Shown here: piece after piece, positions 36,196 through 43,857 of the stretch
How the letters are laid out: each line of letters opens with the position of its first letter
Position numbering within the stretch: position 1 is the first letter of the stretch
The notes under the pieces: generated by a model
Database searches by the model: none
Told to the model about the DNA's origin: nothing
The model's input: only the letters and a program-made list of their open reading frames with translations
Translations under genes and position numbers: made by a program
Source: Gammaproteobacteria bacterium
GTDB taxonomy: Bacteria; Pseudomonadota; Gammaproteobacteria; SZUA-140
Length of the DNA: 44,487 bases
Direction: 5' to 3'
Assembly (NCBI GenBank): GCA_003230085.1
Contig: QIGV01000042.1
Coordinates: 1-44,487, forward strand

Positions 36196-36495
36196 ATGAA
36201 AACCATTGCCCAGTTTTTAACAGGCATCATAATGCTATGGAGCAGTATGGTGCTGTCGGCTGGCACACAATATGACCTGCGCGTCGACGGTCTATCCTGC
36301 CCTTTTTGCGCTTACGGTATTGAAAAAAAGCTCAAGAAGACCAAAGGGGTAGATGCGGTAGAAATTGACCTCGAGCAGGGTGTGGTCGTGGTCAACACCG
36401 AAGAGGGCGTCAAACTGAGCGAAGCGCAGTTTAAGCAGCTGGTCAAGGATGCCGGTTTTACCCTGCGGTCGATGACAGAAAAACCACTGCCCTGA
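36196..36495 (+). CDS. Periplasmic HMA-domain (MerP-like) metal-binding protein
   Basis: A 99-residue protein with a signal peptide (cleaved near VLSA) and one heavy-metal-associated domain carrying GLSCPFCAYGIEKKL (Cys35, Cys38). The aromatic between the cysteines and the following Tyr differ from classical MerP and CopZ. The ATG at 36196 has AGGAGG eight bases upstream; the ATG at 36190 is too close to that site. It would bind a soft metal ion in the periplasm and pass it to a partner, here probably one of the flanking envelope proteins. Its stop overlaps the next start by one base (TGATG). Confidence 0.85.
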   Translation: MKTIAQFLTGIIMLWSSMVLSAGTQYDLRVDGLSCPFCAYGIEKKLKKTKGVDAVEIDLEQGVVVVNTEEGVKLSEAQFKQLVKDAGFTLRSMTEKPLP

Positions 36496-37397
36496 TGTTG
36501 AAATCTGCTTGGTGGCTGCTGGCAACGCTGCTTCTGACAAACGGCATGGCAGCAAATGTAATCGCGGCTCCGGTGACCTTTAACACTGCACTGCCGGTAA
36601 GTCAGGGAGAGGTTCTCATGCGCGTGCAGGCGAAATATCTGCGCGCCACAAACGATCCCGGCCCCATGGATCGTAAACTCACCGTGACTGCTGTGCCACT
36701 GGTGGGGGCCTGGGGCATCACATCACGCTGGACACTGTTTGGAATTGTGCCATTAGTAGATAAGCGTTTGAAGACGAACACGCCCCAGGGCAGGGTAACC
36801 CGCGATACAAGCGGGCTGGGAGATATCACAGCCATCGCCCGCTATACCGCCTATGCGAAGGATGCGCCAGGTCGGACCTTCCGAGTTGCGCGCTTCGCAG
36901 GTATCGAGACGCCAACCGGGAGTGATGACGAACGAGATGGCCTCGGCGAGTTACCACGTCCACTGCAACCTGGCTCAGGTTCCTGGGATACTTTAGTCGG
37001 TATAGTGATCACCGATCAGTCACTGGACCAGGAATGGGGGGCAGACGCAAGCTACAAATTCAATAGTAGGGCGAACGACTTCGAATTTGGTGACGAGGCA
37101 CGTCTTAATGTGTCCTACCATGGCCGAATAGGAACCGCTGGACCAGCAGGTGGCATTCCCCATTTTATTTACGCCGGCCTGGAAGGCAATCTCATTTGGC
37201 AGGACAAGAATCGCAACAACGGCATGGATAATCCGGACTCGGGTGGGACAACATTAACTCTGGCGCCTGTCCTGCAATATGTCACCATGCGTACGGTGAC
37301 GGGTGCGGCGCTACAAATTCCCGTGGTGCAGGATCTCAATGGTAATGCACTGAAGCAGGATTACATCGCGACCCTGAGCCTGCGGATCAATATTTAA
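36495..37397 (+). CDS. Second outer-membrane beta-barrel protein of the MerR-controlled operon
   Basis: A 300-residue exported protein with a signal peptide (to about residue 25, VIAAP) and a beta-barrel pattern. It resembles the MetA-pathway-like barrels, with GIETPTGSDDERDGLGELP as a conserved-looking loop. Near the end both barrel proteins carry a similar stretch (LPVASDLNGN here mirrored by IPVVQDLNGN), so they are probably distant paralogues. It lacks cysteine after the signal peptide. Start overlap with the HMA gene means the two are translationally coupled. The proposed role is outer-membrane transport with the HMA protein; the substrate is unknown. Confidence 0.7.
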   Translation: MLKSAWWLLATLLLTNGMAANVIAAPVTFNTALPVSQGEVLMRVQAKYLRATNDPGPMDRKLTVTAVPLVGAWGITSRWTLFGIVPLVDKRLKTNTPQGRVTRDTSGLGDITAIARYTAYAKDAPGRTFRVARFAGIETPTGSDDERDGLGELPRPLQPGSGSWDTLVGIVITDQSLDQEWGADASYKFNSRANDFEFGDEARLNVSYHGRIGTAGPAGGIPHFIYAGLEGNLIWQDKNRNNGMDNPDSGGTTLTLAPVLQYVTMRTVTGAALQIPVVQDLNGNALKQDYIATLSLRINI

Positions 37398-37421
37398 GCC
37401 TGAAATTTAGAGAGTGAAAAG

Positions 37422-38387
37422 ATGAATCGACCTAAAATATTTTTGATTCGGCTGCTCATTCTTGCAGCTGCGATAATATTACTGGGATCTTGCGCATGGT
37501 TTCCTGCTGCACAAGAGTCACCTTACAGACTAGCAGCAAGTTGGGGAGAGAAGGGGAATGGTCCCGGTCAGTTTAATGAACCGACAGGCATTGCTGTCGG
37601 TTCCCGGGAGGTGTTTGTCTCGGATGCGCGCAACGGGCGCATTCAGGTATTCGATTTTAACGGACAGTACATACGCCAATTTGGAAGATCGGATGAGGAA
37701 AGCAGTGAACTAGGTCGCCCGATGAATCTCACCATCGCCAATGATGAACTCTATGTCGCCGATTACTGGAATGATCGTATTCAGGTCTATGCGCTCGATG
37801 GCACATACCGGCGCAGTATCGGCACAAGTGGCTCAGGTCCTGGTGAGTTCAACGCGCCAGGTGGCGTGGCGGTGGCTGCTAACGGCGATCTCTATGTTGT
37901 AGATTTCTACAATCAACGCGTCCAGCAGTTGCGTGCCGATGGCAGCTTCATCCGCCAATGGGGTATGACTGGTGAGATTGGTATCCGGGCAGGGCAGTTT
38001 AATTATCCGACGGATGTCGCACTGGCCGAGGATAACACGCTATATGTCGCCGATGGCTATAATGACCGCGTCCAGGTCTTTGACCAGAACGGTGACTTTT
38101 CGCACAAGTGGGGAGGCCCCTTCGCCATGAACATCTTCGGACCTTTCAACGGCTGGTTTGCAACCGTCACATCCATTGCTGTCGGACCCCAGGGTAATAT
38201 TTTTGTGGCCGATTTCTATAATGACCGGGTGCAAAAGTTTACCCCGCAGGGAACTTTTCTCACAGATTTCGGCACTGAGCCTGCGGGCCCGGCTCACACA
38301 ACCATTGCGGTGGCGGTATCAGATGATGGAACAGTATTCGTCGCCGACTATGACCGGCACCGTGTACAGAAATGGGAAACCAACTAG
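37422..38387 (+). CDS. NHL-repeat beta-propeller lipoprotein
   Basis: A 321-residue protein with a lipoprotein signal (LLGSC, lipidated Cys near residue 24) followed by six NHL repeats from about residue 40 to the end. Typical units read PTGIAVG, VFVSDARNGRIQVF or LYVADGYNDRVQVF. Six blades suffice for one closed propeller. NHL propellers act as binding scaffolds and sometimes as lyases; no catalytic residues can be picked here. A membrane-tethered propeller ending a metal-inducible operon may organise or sense the envelope complex. It starts 24 bases after the barrel gene, with GAGAG upstream of the ATG. Confidence 0.85.
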   Translation: MNRPKIFLIRLLILAAAIILLGSCAWFPAAQESPYRLAASWGEKGNGPGQFNEPTGIAVGSREVFVSDARNGRIQVFDFNGQYIRQFGRSDEESSELGRPMNLTIANDELYVADYWNDRIQVYALDGTYRRSIGTSGSGPGEFNAPGGVAVAANGDLYVVDFYNQRVQQLRADGSFIRQWGMTGEIGIRAGQFNYPTDVALAEDNTLYVADGYNDRVQVFDQNGDFSHKWGGPFAMNIFGPFNGWFATVTSIAVGPQGNIFVADFYNDRVQKFTPQGTFLTDFGTEPAGPAHTTIAVAVSDDGTVFVADYDRHRVQKWETN

Positions 38388-38615
38388 AAGAATTGCTATG
38401 GGAATAAATTCACCATATAGACTAAGGAAGGTCTGAATAATTGAGGGAAGTCCACTGTGAATACAAAAGCGAAGAGTGTAATATAAGTAAGTTATAAAAT
38501 TTATTCGATAATTTAATCGGACAGTAGTGGCGCCGGGTATTTTTCCAGCTTATTAACTACAGGGCGTTTTCATTGGTTACGGTCTTAAAACTGTCAACAA
38601 TTCGGGAGGTATGGT

Positions 38616-39059
38616 ATGGGGATAGCATTGCAGCGTGGTCATGTCGAGGAAGTGGTTCAATCGGATAAAAATGGCGCTGCAAATTGCCGCGTCAGTGAAC
38701 AAAAGATCAGGATGTCCTCGACGCTGGCTGGCATCGTGGCCGAGGGAGACAATGTCCTGGTGGCCGGAGAGATTAAAAAGAATGTATTGCAGGCCTATGC
38801 TGTGAATAACCTCGGGAAGGGAAAAACCGCGCGTATTGATAGCACCTCCTTCATTCTCTTGATGGGCGTCGGTGGATATCTGGGTATCATGTTCGGGGTG
38901 ATTAGCCTGATGACAGCCACCGGTGGCCTGATCGGATCGCTTCAAGATGTCCTGTCGATAGCGGGGTTCATCCTTGCGGGTGTAGCCCTGAGACGCGTGG
39001 TGCTCATCAATCGGGCAAGCAATTTAATTAGTTACAGAGCAGATCATTCAACCCTCTAA
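38616..39059 (+). CDS. Small inner-membrane protein, unrecognised family
   Basis: A 147-residue protein not recognised as a named family. Residues 1-70 look like a small beta-rich (OB-like) domain (STLAGIVAEGDNVLVAGEI), followed by two helices (about 76-98 and 106-124) and a short polar tail. The plan resembles NfeD-like small membrane proteins but without a convincing match. GGGAGG lies six bases before the ATG. It follows a 228-base gap after the NHL gene in which I see no clear promoter or terminator, so whether it belongs to that operon is unclear. Confidence 0.65.
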   Translation: MGIALQRGHVEEVVQSDKNGAANCRVSEQKIRMSSTLAGIVAEGDNVLVAGEIKKNVLQAYAVNNLGKGKTARIDSTSFILLMGVGGYLGIMFGVISLMTATGGLIGSLQDVLSIAGFILAGVALRRVVLINRASNLISYRADHSTL

Positions 39060-39164
39060 TAAACTGTGTCTCATGATCGTTCCGTAGGGAAAGGCAGCGC
39101 AGCTATGGGCGCCCGATACATTGCGTCAAGCAGTTGAACTGTTCATGAAAGGCAATAGATTTCT

Positions 39165-39563
39165 ATGAATGGGTATCGGATAGGTCAGGCCACAGAGATG
39201 TTGGGATTAAGCCCGGATACGCTTCGCTATTATGAAAAACGAGGCTTACTTCCCGCTGTTGCGCGCACATCTTCAGGGCTGCGCGTATACAGTGACAGGG
39301 ATATTTCCCGGCTCAGGTTCATCCAGCGCGCCCAGAAAATGAATTTCAGCCTGGCCGAAATCGGTACATTACTAAAAATGCGAGAAAATCCTCACGGGGT
39401 TCGCAATAACGTACGCCGGCTGACGGCCAAAAAACTGGTCGAAGTGGAAAGTAGACTAAAAGACCTGGATACCCTGCGTAAGGAACTACAACTACTACTC
39501 AATCTTTGCCAAAACAGCACAAATGGCTGCCCAATTATTGATGGTCTTGATCAGAAAATCTAG
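39165..39563 (+). CDS. MerR-family metal-responsive transcription activator
   Basis: A 132-residue MerR protein. The N-terminal winged helix reads YRIGQATEMLGLSPDTLRYYEKRGLL, followed by the dimerisation helix. A C-terminal loop carries Cys115 and Cys122 (NLCQNSTNGCPII), as in CueR/ZntR/CadR-type metal sensors. The cysteine that ZntR and MerR carry near position 79-82 is missing (HGVRNNV here), so the Hg-type site is not evident. It may activate the zntA-like promoter at 35286 and less probably the mer promoter at 18563. No ribosome site is obvious. No metal-type operator was seen directly upstream of it. Confidence 0.88.
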   Translation: MNGYRIGQATEMLGLSPDTLRYYEKRGLLPAVARTSSGLRVYSDRDISRLRFIQRAQKMNFSLAEIGTLLKMRENPHGVRNNVRRLTAKKLVEVESRLKDLDTLRKELQLLLNLCQNSTNGCPIIDGLDQKI

Positions 39564-39678
39564 TTTTACCTCAGGAAATAGGCTGATAGAGACTATTCAC
39601 ATTTTGATAATTATATTTTTTTACAAAAGGCCGATAATTGTAATGTAATAGTGTCAGTACTGGTGAGGTGTATGACCT

Positions 39679-40836
39679 ATGGGCAATACAATCTTGATCA
39701 TAGATGATAGTCCTGAGGATCGCGTACTCTACAAGCGGCTTATCAATACAATTAGTAGTAATAGTTATGTATTTGAAGAGGCTGAAACGGGAGAGGAGGG
39801 GATCTCGCTTGCCCTTAACAGGAGCTATAGCTGTATCTTTGTAGATTATAATCTCCCAGATATTACTGGTCTGGAGTTCCTGAAATGCCTGTTTCCCGGT
39901 AAAGAAAATACCAATATCCCGGTCATCATGATCACGGGCGAAGGCGATGAGCATATCGCTGTGGAAGCGATGAAATGTAATGCCCAGGATTATTTGATCA
40001 AGGGAGAAATCACGAAAGAGGCCCTGAGCCGCGCCATGCGGAATGCCATTGAAAAGTGCCGCTTGCAACAAGCGGTGCTCGACAAACATGAGGAACTGGA
40101 GGATACCATTATTGAGCTATCCCGGAAAAACAGTGACTTATCAAGTTTCTATCACACTGTATCACACGAGCTAAAAACACCTCTCACTGCAGCGCGCGAG
40201 TTTTCATTGATCTTGAGTGATGAGTTAGCGGGGCCGGTAAACGAACAACAGAAGGAATATTTGGAGATCATTACTGAGAGCTGTGATCATATGACAGTAA
40301 TGATCAACGACTTGCTCGATAGTAGTCGAATTGAACATGGGAAAATAGGTCTTCATACCGCCATTGAAAGCCTTAATGATATTGTCAGGCATTCGGTAGG
40401 CGCGTTTATGCCCCAGGCCAGAAAGAAGCAGATAAAGCTCGAATATCAGTGTCCGGATGAAGATGTGCGAATCGAGATCGACGCGACCAGAATACGGCAG
40501 TTAATCAGTAATCTAACGATAAACGCGCTCAAATTTACACCTTCTGGTGGTCGCATTCAGCTTATTGTCGAGCAACCCTCATCCGATGGCTGGGTTCGGG
40601 TGTTAGTTAAAGATAATGGCCGCGGCATTGAGGAAGAAAAATGGCAAATGATCTTCGAGAGATTTTATCAAGAAAGAGAGAGTGATGCCGATATCAAAGG
40701 AGGACTGGGACTCGGTCTCAGTATCAGCAAAGGACTTGCTGAGTTACACGGTGGGACAATTGATGTCGAAAGCTGTTTAGGAAAAGGCAGTACCTTCTCA
40801 TTTACTTTGCCCCTCTCTCAAAAACTTATTCACTGA
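39679..40836 (+). CDS. Hybrid REC-HisKA-HATPase histidine kinase
   Basis: A 385-residue cytoplasmic protein: an N-terminal receiver domain (1-125; phospho-acceptor Asp56 in FVDYNLPD), a short coiled linker, the dimerisation domain with His163 in TVSHELKTPL, and a catalytic ATPase domain (NLTINALKF N-box; VKDNGRGI; GLGLGLSIS). There is no transmembrane segment or sensor domain, so the receiver probably controls kinase activity. A GAGGTG site lies about eight bases before the ATG. It heads a run of five signalling genes and is 11 bases from the next. Confidence 0.9.
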   Translation: MGNTILIIDDSPEDRVLYKRLINTISSNSYVFEEAETGEEGISLALNRSYSCIFVDYNLPDITGLEFLKCLFPGKENTNIPVIMITGEGDEHIAVEAMKCNAQDYLIKGEITKEALSRAMRNAIEKCRLQQAVLDKHEELEDTIIELSRKNSDLSSFYHTVSHELKTPLTAAREFSLILSDELAGPVNEQQKEYLEIITESCDHMTVMINDLLDSSRIEHGKIGLHTAIESLNDIVRHSVGAFMPQARKKQIKLEYQCPDEDVRIEIDATRIRQLISNLTINALKFTPSGGRIQLIVEQPSSDGWVRVLVKDNGRGIEEEKWQMIFERFYQERESDADIKGGLGLGLSISKGLAELHGGTIDVESCLGKGSTFSFTLPLSQKLIH

Positions 40837-40847
40837 GGGTCTGTAAC

Positions 40848-41222
40848 ATGCAAAAAGTACTCGTTATAGAAGATGAAAAAACCATCGCCCAGGCTTTGGC
40901 TATTAGATTAAAGGCCAGAGGGTATCAGGCAATCATGAGCCATGATGCGATCATGGGCATTTCAGCAGCAGTAAAGGAAAATCCCGACCTGGTTATCCTC
41001 GATATCTCAATGCCTTGCGGCAATGGATTCCAGGTTGCTAAACGATTAGGGGCCTTGTCGAGCACATGCACAACACCAATCATTTTTATTACCGCCAGCA
41101 AAGCACCCAATACCCGGGAAAAAGCATTGGCTCATATTAATGCTGTCGGGTTTTTCGAAAAACCCTATGATGTAGAAAATCTGATGTCAAAGGTAGATAC
41201 TACACTTCAAGCCAGCAGTTAA
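40848..41222 (+). CDS. Single-domain response regulator
   Basis: A 124-residue lone receiver with acidic pocket E8/D9, phospho-acceptor Asp52 (VILDISMP) and conserved Lys in FFEKPYD. No output domain, so it works as a phosphate shuttle or by protein contact. It resembles the next gene product along its whole length (shared SHDA at 31-34, FITASK, FEKP), indicating tandem duplication. It starts 11 bases after the hybrid kinase. Confidence 0.9.
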   Translation: MQKVLVIEDEKTIAQALAIRLKARGYQAIMSHDAIMGISAAVKENPDLVILDISMPCGNGFQVAKRLGALSSTCTTPIIFITASKAPNTREKALAHINAVGFFEKPYDVENLMSKVDTTLQASS

Positions 41223-41243
41223 CACTCATCCAAGGCGGTCGCT

Positions 41244-41606
41244 ATGGCAAGAATTTTGATTGTAGAAGATGACCTAAATATATCAAAGGCACTAGAATTA
41301 CGCCTTACTCAGGACGGTCATAGTGTGCTGGTCTCACACGATGCAGTAGTGGGATTGACGATGGCAACACAGGGGCATGCTGATCTCATTCTGATGGACA
41401 TCATGATGCCAGGTGGTGATGGGCTCACAGTAGCCCATACACTAGGGAGCCTTCCCGAGATAGAAATCCCTGTCATTTTTATCACAGCAAGTAAAAAACC
41501 AGGCCTTAGAGAAGAAGCGCTGGAACTAGGTGCGGCAGGTCTTTTTGAGAAGCCATTTAATACCAAGTTGTTGATGGAAACCGTAAACAATACGCTGTCC
41601 AATTGA
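41244..41606 (+). CDS. Single-domain response regulator, paralogue of the preceding gene
   Basis: A 120-residue lone receiver with E8/D9/D10, Asp52 in LMDIMMPG and Lys in LFEKPFN. No output domain. The sequence lines up with the preceding receiver without gaps through most of its length. A 131-base gap follows, holding a five-base-stem hairpin (41631-41644) with no T tract. Confidence 0.9.
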   Translation: MARILIVEDDLNISKALELRLTQDGHSVLVSHDAVVGLTMATQGHADLILMDIMMPGGDGLTVAHTLGSLPEIEIPVIFITASKKPGLREEALELGAAGLFEKPFNTKLLMETVNNTLSN

Positions 41607-41737
41607 TCTGAAATAATGATCTCCCCCGAAAACCCAGCCGGGTTACATTTCTGGTATATTCCTTGCATCCAATTATAGGTTCTAGAGCGGTACAATTCGG
41701 AAGTCTTTCACCATAATAACGAAGGCCTAAAATTACA

Positions 41738-42856
41738 GTGGAAAATGAACTGAGCAAGCTGAGTTTTACGGACTTAATAGAACTACTACCAGAAGCTATC
41801 ATCATATCCGACAAAACAGGTCTGATTAGAGGTGTCAATAGTGCTGCAACACAACTGTTTGGATATAGTAAAGAAGTCATGCTGGGGTTGGGGATCGATG
41901 ACTTGACACCGGCAGCTATTAGGCACAAGCACCATAAAATGCGCGCTGATTATTACGCGGAACCTAAACTTAGATCCATGGGATCCCCTCCCTGGCTGTA
42001 TGCTGTCAACAGCGATGGCGTTGAATTTCCAGCTAGCATTAGCCTGGGATACCTGCGCAACAATGACAATCTGTATATCGTGTCCGCTATCCGCGACATG
42101 ACCGCTTTTGAACAACGAGAAGAAAAATTAAAGCATACCGTTGACCTGTTGGCACGATCCAACCAGGACCTGAATGACTTTGCATACATCGCCTCCCACG
42201 ACCTCAAGGAACCTCTAAGAGGGATCCATAATTATTCCCAATTTTTGATAGATGATTATAGCGACAAGCTAGATGAAGACGGGCAGGGCATGTTGAAAAC
42301 ATTGTCAAAATTGGCGCAACGCCTTGAAGATTTAATTAGTGACTTACTTGAATACTCAAGAATAGGACAAATTAAGCTGGATGTTAAGGATGTTGATGCC
42401 AATAAAGTCGTCAATGATATCAGGGAATCCCTGGAAATTCGCATGAATGAACTGGACATCATCTTTACAGTCCCCGAAGCACTACCGGTTGTCTATTGTG
42501 ATCAAGTAATGGTGAGCGGTATTTTTCGTAATCTTGTGACCAATGCCATGAAATATAATGATAAAGAAAATAAAATAATAGAAATCGGAACGGTTAATCA
42601 CGAAGACAAGAAGGTGAAAGGTCATGTCACTTTTTATGTTAAAGATAATGGGATAGGTATCAGAGAAAAACACCATAAGGCTATTTTTAGAATATTTAAA
42701 CGATTACATGGGCGGGATAAATTTGGTGGTGGTACAGGAGTAGGCCTAACCAATATAAAAAAAATTATTGAACGTCATGGAGGGAAAATCTGGATAGAAT
42801 CCTCCTTTGGCTCGGGGACAACGTTTTATTTCACGCTACCAATGGCAAAACAATAG
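41738..42856 (+). CDS. PAS-domain histidine kinase, bacteriophytochrome-like class
   Basis: A 372-residue soluble kinase. A PAS sensor domain (about 10-125; LPEAIIISDKTGLIRGVN, ending SAIRDMTAFEQ) is followed by a coiled segment. The HisKA domain has His154 in IASHDLKEPLRG, and the ATPase domain has NLVTNAMKYND, VKDNGIGI and GGTGVGLTNIKKI. The SHDLKEPL form of the H-box is typical of phytochrome-type and cyanobacterial kinases that pair with Rcp1-like receivers; such a receiver is the next gene. No chromophore domain is present. The start is a GTG with GAAGG about 12 bases upstream. Confidence 0.88.
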   Translation: MENELSKLSFTDLIELLPEAIIISDKTGLIRGVNSAATQLFGYSKEVMLGLGIDDLTPAAIRHKHHKMRADYYAEPKLRSMGSPPWLYAVNSDGVEFPASISLGYLRNNDNLYIVSAIRDMTAFEQREEKLKHTVDLLARSNQDLNDFAYIASHDLKEPLRGIHNYSQFLIDDYSDKLDEDGQGMLKTLSKLAQRLEDLISDLLEYSRIGQIKLDVKDVDANKVVNDIRESLEIRMNELDIIFTVPEALPVVYCDQVMVSGIFRNLVTNAMKYNDKENKIIEIGTVNHEDKKVKGHVTFYVKDNGIGIREKHHKAIFRIFKRLHGRDKFGGGTGVGLTNIKKIIERHGGKIWIESSFGSGTTFYFTLPMAKQ

Positions 42857-42876
42857 AAAACTGAAAGGGAATTATC

Positions 42877-43308
42877 ATGGCAAAGAAAACTATTTTGATT
42901 GTTGAAGATAGCCCGGAAGACTATGAAGCCACCAGGCGTGCTTTTGAAAGTGCAGGGTTAAAAGATGTGCTTCATCATTGTGAGGATGGTGATGATGCGC
43001 TCGACTATCTTTATCGCAGAGGTCATTATCAGAATTTACAAGGGCAACCTTATCCAAAACTAATTTTACTGGACTTGAACCTTCCAGGAACGGACGGTCG
43101 TGATGTCCTGGCGGAAATCAAGTCTGATGAAACCTTAAAAGTTATTCCCACAGTCGCGCTCACAACCTCAACAGATAAAAGGGATGTGCAGCTATGCTAT
43201 AAATACGGAGTCAATAGTTACGTTCATAAACCAGTTGACCTGAAAGGCTTTAAGCGTGCGATCCTACGGTTAAAAGAATATTGGTTTGATGCTGTTGTTT
43301 TTCCGTAG
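42877..43308 (+). CDS. Rcp1-like single-domain response regulator
   Basis: A 143-residue receiver of the Rcp1 type, with the longer insert before the phospho-acceptor (GHYQNLQGQPYP) usual for that group. The phospho-acceptor is Asp66 (LLDLNLPG), the conserved Thr lies in ALTTSTDK and the conserved Lys in VHKPVD. There is no output domain. It starts 20 bases after the PAS kinase and is its likely cognate partner. Confidence 0.9.
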   Translation: MAKKTILIVEDSPEDYEATRRAFESAGLKDVLHHCEDGDDALDYLYRRGHYQNLQGQPYPKLILLDLNLPGTDGRDVLAEIKSDETLKVIPTVALTTSTDKRDVQLCYKYGVNSYVHKPVDLKGFKRAILRLKEYWFDAVVFP

Positions 43309-43590
43309 CATATTGGCGCAATATATTTTCACTGATACATTATTCACTTTCATTTAGCGAACTAGAGCAATCGGCCCGTACCGGGCAATCGAGTCATCTG
43401 GCCCGATTGACGGATTGATACTATTTCCCGGTATTCAAGTACAGATGGCAATTCAGCCGCTTATTAGCGACAGTTTGCTAATACAGCCTATATTCATTAT
43501 CATGCACTGTCACTCACTAGCATATGCTGGCATTCGCTGGCGCTCGCTTTGTCTACTTATACTTAATGCTTCCTTTGTGGAGAGGTGATG
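43309..43590. other. Intergenic region with nested inverted repeats
   Basis: CAATCGG (43368-43374) and CCGATTG (43403-43409) can pair, enclosing a smaller CCCG/CGGG hairpin (43375-43385) and a second CAATCG copy. A GGAGAGG site at the right end serves the next gene. No open frame or recognised RNA family was found. The structure may be regulatory. Confidence 0.35.
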
Positions 43591-43857
43591 ATGGGAATCG
43601 ATAGATGGCTCACCCTTGATGAATTAGCCGGGTACTTGAAACTCAGCCGCAGCAAACTGTACCGGATGGCGCAGGACGGAGAGGTTCCGGCATCCAAGGT
43701 CGCGTCCCAATGGCGTTTTAATCGACACGAGATCGACAAATGGATGAAAAGTCAGAGGCCGGGCGCTGTCGACAGTCCCGGCAATCGGAAAACGAATATG
43801 ACAGGAGATGAAAAAATTATGAGTAAGATCAAAATTTCTCGTGAAGGCCAACGATGA
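43591..43857 (+). CDS. Excisionase-like helix-turn-helix DNA-binding protein
   Basis: An 88-residue protein from the ATG at 43591, chosen because GGAG lies eight bases upstream. The first 52 residues are a MerR/excisionase-type winged helix of the DNA-binding helper class (WLTLDELAGYLKLSRSKLYR, ending WRFNRHEIDKWM). The remaining 35 residues are polar and uncharacterised. Such small proteins control nearby genes or act in recombination. Its stop overlaps the next start (ATGA at 43854-43857), so it is translationally coupled to the nucleotidyltransferase. No integrase is visible, which favours a regulatory role. Confidence 0.8.
   Translation: MGIDRWLTLDELAGYLKLSRSKLYRMAQDGEVPASKVASQWRFNRHEIDKWMKSQRPGAVDSPGNRKTNMTGDEKIMSKIKISREGQR

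Noticed and set aside
41631-41644. AACCC/GGGTT hairpin after the second lone receiver as a terminator
   Set aside because: A five-base stem with no following T tract.
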